Below, piece after piece: positions 1 through 5,305 of a stretch of 6,666 bases of DNA; the first letter of the stretch is position 1; every line of letters begins with the position of its first letter. The position numbers and the translations under genes are program-made. The stretch is from Gammaproteobacteria bacterium (lineage in GTDB: Bacteria; Pseudomonadota; Gammaproteobacteria; Nitrosococcales; Methylophagaceae): assembly GCA_002402245.1 (NCBI GenBank), contig NVVP01000022.1, forward strand, positions 12,402 through 19,067, read 5' to 3'. The notes under the pieces are model-generated. The model had not been told where the DNA came from. It ran no database searches and worked only from the letters and a program-made list of their open reading frames with translations.

Positions 1-5
1 CCAAT

Positions 6-41
6 AATCATTCATCACTGAAATTTCAGTGATGAATGATT
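6..41 (-). terminator. Perfect 36-bp palindrome downstream of fabB, possible terminator
   Basis: Bases 6-23 are the exact reverse complement of bases 24-41, giving 18-bp arms with no spacer; the centre reads AAATTT. It lies 20 nt past the fabB stop, where a terminator would be expected, and as RNA would form a long stem with a tight AU loop. Against simple intrinsic termination, the stem is AT-rich and neither flank carries a clear run of T. It could instead serve a convergent gene to the left, stabilise the mRNA 3' end, or be a dimeric-protein binding site. The symmetry is certain; the role is inferred. Confidence 0.5.
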
Positions 42-60
42 CCACATAATTTATGCTTAA

Positions 61-1284
61 TTAGTCAGATAACTTCTCAAATATTAAGGTTGCATTAGTG
101 CCACCAAAACCAAAGCTATTCGACATAATCGTTTTTAAGCCAGCATTATCTTTACGCTCACGGATAATCGATATGCCTTCATTTGCTACAGGATCTAAGT
201 TATCAATATTAGCAGATGCTGCAATAAAGTCATTTTCCATCATCAATAAACAGTAAATAGCTTCTTGAACGCCGGCACCACCTAATGAGTGACCTGATAA
301 TGATTTAGTCGAACCGACTAAAGGAAGGTCTTTATCTGCAAAAGCTTGTTTAACAGCGCCTAACTCTGCTAAATCACCAACTGGTGTGCTAGTACCATGT
401 GCATTGATGTAATCAATAGGTGCCTCTACCGTAGACATCGCAAGTTGCATACAACGAACTGCACCTTCACCTGATGGAGCAACCATATCGTAGCCATCAG
501 ATGTCGCACCGTAACCGGTCAATTCTGCATATATTTTTGCACCACGTGCTTTAGCATGTTCATATTCTTCTAATACTAAGACACCACCACCACCGGCAAT
601 AACGAAACCATCACGATCTGCATCATAAGCACGTGAAGCTTTATCTGGCGTATCATTATATTTTGTTGACAGTGCCCCCATGGCATCAAACAATGAACTC
701 ATTGTCCAATGCTCTTCTTCTGCACCACCGGCAAATACAATATCTTGTTTGCCGAGCTGAATCTGCTCCATCGCATTACCAATACAATGTGCGCTTGTAG
801 CACAAGCTGATGACATTGAGTAGTTAACGCCTTTAATCTTAAAAGGAGTTGCCAAACAAGCTGACGTCGTACTTCCCATTACTTGGGTAACACGATAAGG
901 GCCAACACGACGAATGCCTTTCTCACGTAAAATATCAGCAGCTTCAACTTGGCTCTTAGATGAAGCGCCACCCGATCCCATGACTAAGCCTGTACGAGGG
1001 TTAGAAACCTGTTCATCACTCAACCCTGCATCTTCAATCGCTTGTTTCATTGAAATATAGGCATACGCTGCTGCATCGCCCATAAAACGTAATATTTTAC
1101 GATCAATATGATCTTTCAGATTAATATCAATACTACCTGCAACATGGCTTCTAAAGCCCATATCAGCATATTCTTGCTTAAACTTAATGCCTGATCGGCC
1201 TAATCGTAATGATGCTGTAACTGTCTCAGCATCAAGACCTAAACATGAGGTTATACCTAAACCCGTGACAACCACTCGTTTCAT
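61..1284 (-). CDS. fabB: FabB, beta-ketoacyl-ACP synthase I
   Basis: This 407-residue cytosolic condensing enzyme extends acyl-ACP with malonyl-ACP. FabB is the isoform that elongates the cis-3-decenoyl-ACP made by FabA, so it is needed for unsaturated fatty acids. The full thiolase fold is present. The nucleophile Cys161 lies in SSACATS, the decarboxylation histidines are His296 (NAHGTSTP) and His332 (SGHSLGGAG), Lys327 lies in GSTKS, and the C-terminal NSFGFGGTN loop is at 389-397. Length and sequence agree closely with E. coli FabB (about 406 aa), including the stretch around VNYSxSSACATSAHCIGNA. The ATG at 1284 is preceded by AGGA with a 7-nt spacer, and this site overlaps the fabA stop codon. 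It lies 9 nt downstream of fabA, so the two are almost certainly co-transcribed. The pairing with fabA favours FabB over the close paralogue FabF. No anomalies were seen. Confidence 0.97.
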   Translation of the reverse strand: MKRVVVTGLGITSCLGLDAETVTASLRLGRSGIKFKQEYADMGFRSHVAGSIDINLKDHIDRKILRFMGDAAAYAYISMKQAIEDAGLSDEQVSNPRTGLVMGSGGASSKSQVEAADILREKGIRRVGPYRVTQVMGSTTSACLATPFKIKGVNYSMSSACATSAHCIGNAMEQIQLGKQDIVFAGGAEEEHWTMSSLFDAMGALSTKYNDTPDKASRAYDADRDGFVIAGGGGVLVLEEYEHAKARGAKIYAELTGYGATSDGYDMVAPSGEGAVRCMQLAMSTVEAPIDYINAHGTSTPVGDLAELGAVKQAFADKDLPLVGSTKSLSGHSLGGAGVQEAIYCLLMMENDFIAASANIDNLDPVANEGISIIRERKDNAGLKTIMSNSFGFGGTNATLIFEKLSD

Positions 1285-1293
1285 CGTTGTTTC

Positions 1294-1809
1294 CTAAAAA
1301 TTTTCTGTAGAAGTAAATAAACCGACTCGTAAATCTTTTGCCGCATATATTTCACGGCCATCTACAGAGACTGTACCATCAGCAATAGCTAATACTAGCT
1401 TGCGAGCGATGACACGTTTTAAATCTAATGTATAAGTTACTTTTTTTGCTGTCGGTAATACTTGGCCTGAGAATTTAACCTCGCCACAACCTAGCGCACG
1501 ACCACGACCTGGATTACCATCCCAGCCGAGGAAAAAGCCAACTAATTGCCACATAGCATCCAGACCTAAACAACCTGGCATTACGGGGTCACCTGGAAAA
1601 TGACAATCAAAGAACCATAAATCTGACGTAATATCTAACTCGGCAATAATTTGTCCTTTGCCATATTTACCGCCTTCATTAGAAATATGTGTAATGCGAT
1701 CCATCATCAACATATTAGGTGTAGGTAATTGTGCATTTCCAGGGCCGAACATTTCTCCGCGACCGCACTGCAAAAGCTCTTCGTATGTATATGATGATTG
1801 CTTACTCAT
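1294..1809 (-). CDS. fabA: FabA, 3-hydroxydecanoyl-ACP dehydratase/isomerase
   Basis: This 171-residue cytosolic enzyme dehydrates 3-hydroxyacyl-ACP and isomerises trans-2-decenoyl-ACP to cis-3-decenoyl-ACP, the branch point to unsaturated fatty acids. It is a single hot-dog fold domain. The catalytic His70 sits in DCHFPGDPVMPG and the catalytic Asp84 in GCLGLDAMWQLVGF, at the same positions as in E. coli FabA (172 aa). The bifunctional FabA family is also recognisable by PNMLMMDRI near residues 31-39 and GEVKFSGQVLPTAKKVTY near 109-126, which separates it from the dehydratase-only FabZ. The ATG at 1809 has a modest AAAGAAG ribosome-binding site 5 nt upstream, and the N-terminus matches the family start. 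It is the first gene of a fabA-fabB unit, with its own likely promoter in the 148-nt gap upstream. Everything expected is present. Confidence 0.97.
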   Translation of the reverse strand: MSKQSSYTYEELLQCGRGEMFGPGNAQLPTPNMLMMDRITHISNEGGKYGKGQIIAELDITSDLWFFDCHFPGDPVMPGCLGLDAMWQLVGFFLGWDGNPGRGRALGCGEVKFSGQVLPTAKKVTYTLDLKRVIARKLVLAIADGTVSVDGREIYAAKDLRVGLFTSTENF

Positions 1810-1846
1810 GAATTCTTCTTTAAGTAGTCCTATTGGCTAAACCGTA

Positions 1847-1878
1847 ATAATATCATGTCACAGTAAAAACAAGAACAA
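1847..1878 (-). promoter_or_regulatory. Predicted fabA-fabB promoter with extended -10
   Basis: On the minus strand, TGATATTAT (1855 to 1847) matches the extended -10 pattern TGnTATAAT at all but one base, 37 nt upstream of the fabA start codon. The -35 is poor: TTCTTG (1870-1875) stands at 17-bp spacing and TTGTTC (1873-1878) at 20-bp spacing. An extended -10 can compensate for this. I recognised no good match to the E. coli FadR or FabR operators near it. This is a pattern-based prediction only. Confidence 0.45.
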
Positions 1879-1912
1879 ATCATCACTAATTTGACTTATT
1901 TTAGGCATAAAT

Positions 1913-1943
1913 ATCCTGCTTAAACATTCCATTCAAGCAGGAT
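1913..1943 (-). terminator. Hairpin after the TolC-family gene, likely weak terminator of the secretion operon
   Basis: ATCCTGCTT (1913-1921) is the exact reverse complement of AAGCAGGAT (1935-1943), giving a 9-bp stem with a 13-nt loop, 14 nt beyond the stop codon of the TolC-family gene. On the minus strand the stem is followed by the AT-rich ATTTATG rather than a clean T run, so termination may be partial. Its place between the secretion operon and the fabA promoter supports a terminator role. Confidence 0.5.
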
Positions 1944-1957
1944 TATCTTACTGTAAA

Positions 1958-3277
1958 CTAATCGTTTTTATTATACAGCGCTGTTTCTTCGGGCAAAGCG
2001 ACCTCTAAGTGCTCTAGTAAAACACCCATGCTATTTAATACGCGATACATGGCAAATAGTTTGTCATATTTTGCGTTGGTCATTGCTTGACGAGAAACAA
2101 ATACTTCATTTTCAGAATCAAGTAAATCTAATAATGTTCGCTGACCTAAACTAAACTGTAATTTATATGAATCGCGCGAGTTGGTACTTGATGTTTCATG
2201 TAGTTGGAAAAAGTCCATTTGTTGGGTGACGGTTTCCAAAGCATTCCACGATAAACGTACACTTTGCTCAACTTGGCGGATAGTATTATTACGAATTTCA
2301 GCCGATTGATTAATCAAATAAGCCGTTTCTTCACGTCTCGCTTTATCTTTACCGCCATTCAATAAGTTGTAACGCAAACGAAACATTGCAGTAATATCTT
2401 TATTTGTTCCACTTATACCATCAATATCATGGTTTATCGTTGTTCCCAATTCAAAATCTACACGAGGGTAAAAAGGTGACTTGGCCGTATCATGTTGCGC
2501 GTGGGCAGATTCAATATCTGCATTCGCTGATTTCAATGTCGGGTGATGCTCTAATGCAAAACTAATCGCCTCTTCAACAGACTCCGGTAATTGTGACAAC
2601 ATCAGCTCCGGTATTTCAAGCGCTTCGGGATTCACACCGATGACACGTAAGTAATTAGTTTCATCATCACGTTGATTGCTTTGCTCAGCAATTAAATTTG
2701 CTTGGGCTAACGCTACTCGACCTTGGCTTTGGTCCATATCTGCTTTTCGGCCTACACCGCGCTCACTACGAAGTCTTATTTGGTCATGAGTACGCTCATG
2801 GGCCTCTAAATTAGTTGAGGCTAAATTAACCAATTCTTGCCTACGTAATACTCCTAAATAAGCATTAACTGCTTCTAAGCCTGTATTCTCAGCGGCACCA
2901 AATACAGTGTATGCACGTGAGTCTGTTCGTGCAGTATGACGACGTACTTCATTCTTAGTTGCCATGCCATCAAATAACATTTGGCGTAAGTTTAAACTTA
3001 CTTCATCACGATTTTTATGAATTTCACCTGCCCCCTGACGTCTTGTCGTCGGGTTATCGGTTACTTCCCATCCCGTTCCAATAGCAAAGTCTAAAGTCGG
3101 AAAATAGCCTGCTTTTGCCTGTCTAACTTCTTTTGATACCGCATTACGGACACTGCCAGCAGCTAATATATCTGGATTTGTTTGGACCGCCACCCCCACG
3201 GCATCTTGTAATGTTACCGCGAATAAAATCGAAGGGCTTAGTAAAAGACATGTTGTTGCAATAAGTTTAAGTTTCAT
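1958..3277 (-). CDS. TolC-family outer-membrane channel (LapE/AggA-like) of a type I secretion system
   Basis: This 439-residue protein is a probable trimeric outer-membrane and periplasmic-tunnel protein through which the secreted substrate leaves the cell. Residues 1-20 form a Sec signal peptide: a basic start (MKLK), a hydrophobic core, and likely cleavage after ILFA at residue 20. There is no lipobox Cys, so it is not an NodT-type lipoprotein. Two outer-membrane-efflux repeats are visible. The first begins at LQDAVGVAVQTNPDILAA (about 23-40) with AGYFPTLDF at 56-64. The second begins at ISFALEHHPTLKSANADI (about 238-255) with SPFYPRVDFELG near 267-278. The C-terminal FSLGQRTLLDLLDSENEVF (375-393) is typical of the type I secretion branch (TolC, LapE, AggA) rather than drug-efflux OprM proteins. 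The start at 3277 has AGGA with a 7-nt spacer. It is the last gene of the secretion operon, 50 nt after the regulator. The family is secure; the exact subfamily name is inferred from its neighbours. Confidence 0.92.
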   Translation of the reverse strand: MKLKLIATTCLLLSPSILFAVTLQDAVGVAVQTNPDILAAGSVRNAVSKEVRQAKAGYFPTLDFAIGTGWEVTDNPTTRRQGAGEIHKNRDEVSLNLRQMLFDGMATKNEVRRHTARTDSRAYTVFGAAENTGLEAVNAYLGVLRRQELVNLASTNLEAHERTHDQIRLRSERGVGRKADMDQSQGRVALAQANLIAEQSNQRDDETNYLRVIGVNPEALEIPELMLSQLPESVEEAISFALEHHPTLKSANADIESAHAQHDTAKSPFYPRVDFELGTTINHDIDGISGTNKDITAMFRLRYNLLNGGKDKARREETAYLINQSAEIRNNTIRQVEQSVRLSWNALETVTQQMDFFQLHETSSTNSRDSYKLQFSLGQRTLLDLLDSENEVFVSRQAMTNAKYDKLFAMYRVLNSMGVLLEHLEVALPEETALYNKND

Positions 3278-3301
3278 TTTGTTGTCCTATCATTATTCTA
3301 T

Positions 3302-3328
3302 AATTTATTTAATAATTATAAATAAATT
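3302..3328 (-). repeat. All-A/T perfect inverted repeat between regulator and TolC-family gene
   Basis: AATTTATTTA (3302-3311) and TAAATAAATT (3319-3328) are exact reverse complements around a 7-nt loop, starting at the regulator stop codon and filling half of the 50-nt gap before the TolC-family gene. The arms contain no G or C, so an RNA hairpin would be weak and unlike a normal terminator. A binding site, an mRNA-processing site or simple AT richness are all possible. Confidence 0.5.
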
Positions 3329-3343
3329 TAGCGTAAGTCACGA
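3315..3343 (-). promoter_or_regulatory. Possible internal promoter for the TolC-family gene
   Basis: The minus strand contains a perfect TATAAT at 3320-3315, 37 nt upstream of the start codon of the TolC-family gene and inside the AT-only inverted repeat. At 17-bp spacing the -35 position (3338-3343) reads TCGTGA, a poor match to TTGACA. TATAAT can occur by chance in sequence this AT-rich, so this is only a candidate for separate expression of the outer-membrane channel. Confidence 0.28.
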
Positions 3344-3966
3344 AAGAATATAGCCACTGATAACCTATCATGCATATTCATTTTCTGGAAAATAGCGGTT
3401 AAATGCGCCTTAACTGTACGCTCGGTAATGGTCATTGCTTTCGCTATCATTTTATTTGTTGATCCGTAACATACTAATTTTGCTACCTCCAATTCTTTTG
3501 GAGATAATGAATCTACAGCCAATTGTTGCTCAGCTGTAACCTCAGGAGCGTTAGCAGACTCATCTGCTAATTTTTCAATCGTATTATGCTCAATCCATAC
3601 CCCACCATACGAAATGGCTTGCAGAGCCTCACTCAACTTATCAAGTGAAGATGAGCTATCAAAATACCCTCTGGCTCCCTTCTTTAATAAGTCTATTTGA
3701 ACATCAACATCACAGCCTGCACCTATTACTAAAATAGTAAGTCCAGCATTTCTTAACTTAATATCTTTAAGTACAGTTGAGTCCTTCTCATCCAAAAAAT
3801 CGTGTCCACATAAGAGTAAATTTACTTTGCCCTCATCTAAATTGGCTAGACAATCATCTACTGTCAAAAAAAATCGGCAGGTATACTGATTATCTAGTTC
3901 CGCTTCGACTTTTTTCTGCTCACCATCAGAGTGCAATATATAAAGGTTGGTATTCAGGGATGTCAT
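3328..3966 (-). CDS. LuxR/NarL-family transcriptional regulator with degenerate receiver domain
   Basis: This 212-residue cytosolic DNA-binding protein has two parts. Residues 152-212 are a LuxR-type helix-turn-helix: LSPKELEVAKLVCYGSTNKMIA, then the recognition-helix segment TITERTVKAHLTAIFQKMN and a final hydrophobic helix. Residues about 6-125 look like a response-regulator receiver domain (NLYILHSD strand, VNLLLC strand, LTILVIGAG strand, KKGARGYF motif). The phospho-acceptor position after the third strand reads Cys53-Gly54 instead of Asp. The acidic pair after strand 1 is reduced to Ser-Asp (13-14). The Thr/Ser switch position is Gly, and the Lys expected after GYFD is Ser104. It is therefore probably controlled by something other than phosphorylation. 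Its ATG overlaps the adaptor stop (ATGA), suggesting translational coupling, with GAG 4 nt upstream as a weak ribosome site. The local context suggests it regulates this operon or its substrate, but its target is unknown. Family confidence is high; function is inferred. Confidence 0.88.
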   Translation of the reverse strand: MTSLNTNLYILHSDGEQKKVEAELDNQYTCRFFLTVDDCLANLDEGKVNLLLCGHDFLDEKDSTVLKDIKLRNAGLTILVIGAGCDVDVQIDLLKKGARGYFDSSSSLDKLSEALQAISYGGVWIEHNTIEKLADESANAPEVTAEQQLAVDSLSPKELEVAKLVCYGSTNKMIAKAMTITERTVKAHLTAIFQKMNMHDRLSVAIFFRDLR

Positions 3967-5288
3967 CGTTCTCTTAAAGCCTCATTTTTAGCCTTCAAAA
4001 TAGGTTTCAATAAATAATCTAACACTGATTTCTTGCCCGTTAGAATATCTACTGTGGCTGTCATCCCTGGGATAATCTCTAGCATTCCTTTGCTACTTTC
4101 AATTGAGTTTTTTTCTGTTCTTAAATAGATCAAATAAAAACTTTCTTCTTTTTCATCGCTAATGGTATCGACACTTATTCGCTCAAGTTTAGCCGGTAAT
4201 CCACCATAAATAGAAAAATCATAGGCAGTCAACTTCACCATGGCTTCTTGCCCAGGCCTTAAAAAAGCGATATCGGCAGGTCTAATTTTCACTTCTATCA
4301 ATAGGTTATCTTCTATGGGTACAATTTCAACTAAGTCCATTCCAGGTTGAATAATCCCGCCCACTGTATTAATTTTTAGCAGCTTAATAATACCTTTAAC
4401 CGGCGATCTTACTTGAGTTCTACGCACACGATCTTGTGACGAAAACACCATTTCTTTGGTGCGTGCTAATTCAGCATTTACTTCTGAAAATTGACTGGCT
4501 GCATTCGCTTTAAACTGATCCAATTGCTCTTGTACCTTTTGCTTCACTTCATTTAATAGAGCTTTAATTCTGGGAATTGCCAAACGATTTGCTTCCACCT
4601 CACCATGCAAATCATTCACCGTTCGTTTTAATCTCAGAATCTCAACCTCAGACATTACTCCCGCGGCAACTAACGGTTCGGTCATGGTTAACTCTTTTTT
4701 ACTCAATACATAACTTTGCTTTAACTGCGATTGTTTTGCTCGACGCTCGATTAGCTCCTGTTCTCTCTGTTTTATTTGTTGTTTTAATACATTAATAGCG
4801 GAGTTCAGTTCTCTTTTGCGCGAGTTATATAAGGCTATTTCATTTGCAGCTAACATCTCACTCGAGTCTGTTACTTCTTGTGGCACAACAAAATTAACAC
4901 CATCACTTTCTGCTTTTAAACGAGCACTACGAGCCAGTAACTCATAATATTTGAGTTCGCTTTCTCTAAAAGATGATGAGAATCGAGTATCGTCAATTCT
5001 CAATAGAACTTCACCTTTTTCGACCGCTTGGCCTTCTTTAATTAAGACTTCAGATAAAATTCCACCTTCTAAGTTTTGAATAACCTGAATTTTACTTGAA
5101 GGTACCACTTTGCCTTCACCACGCGTAACTTCATCTAATTCTGTTTCTGATGCCCACCAACCCGCAATAGCAAAAAATGCAATACTAATTATTAATAAAA
5201 TATGCCCTGCACGATGCGATGATTCTAATGTCGCCGCACTAATTTCAGACATAAATTCAGCATCATCGGGATGAATACGCTTTGACAT
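3963..5288 (-). CDS. HlyD/LapC-family type I secretion periplasmic adaptor
   Basis: This 441-residue inner-membrane-anchored membrane fusion protein bridges the ABC transporter and the TolC channel. A short cytoplasmic tail (about 1-27) precedes one transmembrane segment (about 28-46, HILLIISIAFFAIAGWW). A biotinyl-lipoyl half-motif follows at about 58-100, with VIQNLEGGIL and EGQAVEKGEVLLRID. Long Lys/Glu/Gln-rich coiled-coil hairpin arms run from roughly 105 to 290. The second lipoyl half and HlyD signature (VRSPVKGIIKLLKINTVGG, 293-311) comes next, followed by a beta-barrel and the C-terminal PGMTATVDILTG and LDYLLKPILK typical of the family. I chose the ATG at 5288 rather than the in-frame ATG at 5360. 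It lies 7 nt after the transporter stop, has AAAAGGA 10 nt upstream, and gives the usual short tail, whereas 5360 would overlap the transporter by 65 nt. The stop overlaps the regulator start by 4 nt. The family is secure; the substrate is unknown. Confidence 0.94.
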   Translation of the reverse strand: MSKRIHPDDAEFMSEISAATLESSHRAGHILLIISIAFFAIAGWWASETELDEVTRGEGKVVPSSKIQVIQNLEGGILSEVLIKEGQAVEKGEVLLRIDDTRFSSSFRESELKYYELLARSARLKAESDGVNFVVPQEVTDSSEMLAANEIALYNSRKRELNSAINVLKQQIKQREQELIERRAKQSQLKQSYVLSKKELTMTEPLVAAGVMSEVEILRLKRTVNDLHGEVEANRLAIPRIKALLNEVKQKVQEQLDQFKANAASQFSEVNAELARTKEMVFSSQDRVRRTQVRSPVKGIIKLLKINTVGGIIQPGMDLVEIVPIEDNLLIEVKIRPADIAFLRPGQEAMVKLTAYDFSIYGGLPAKLERISVDTISDEKEESFYLIYLRTEKNSIESSKGMLEIIPGMTATVDILTGKKSVLDYLLKPILKAKNEALRER

Positions 5289-5305
5289 TAGTTTCTCATC
5301 CTTTT
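5289..5305 (-). promoter_or_regulatory. Ribosome-binding site that decides the adaptor start
   Basis: The minus strand carries AAAAGGA (5305-5299) directly before the TGA stop of the ABC transporter gene, followed 10 nt later by the ATG at 5288. The site overlaps the last transporter codons, which suggests that translation of the two genes is coupled. It supports 5288 over the upstream in-frame ATG at 5360. Confidence 0.6.

Noticed and set aside
1658..1840. Plus-strand open frame of 60 codons across the start of fabA
   Set aside because: It is antisense to the conserved FabA N-terminus, has no family resemblance and no convincing ribosome-binding site. It is a shadow frame.
1880..1894. TCATCACT followed by ATTT upstream of fabA, resembling half of the palindrome at 6-41
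   Set aside because: TCATCACT also occurs inside fabB near 1013-1020, and the fabA-upstream copy lacks the second arm. The 8-base match is best read as coincidence in AT-rich sequence rather than a shared operator.
3302..3328. Reading the AT-only inverted repeat as a terminator after the regulator gene
   Set aside because: The stem has no G-C pairs and no following T run, and the downstream TolC-family gene belongs functionally to the same operon.
3777..3977. Plus-strand open frame of 66 codons opposite the regulator gene
   Set aside because: It lies opposite a well-supported LuxR-type gene. The protein shows no motif or plausible signal, so it is a chance frame.
4577..4795. Plus-strand open frame of 72 codons opposite the adaptor coiled-coil region
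   Set aside because: It is antisense to the repetitive Lys/Glu/Gln-rich coiled coil. Its apparent hydrophobic stretch is a by-product of that codon composition.
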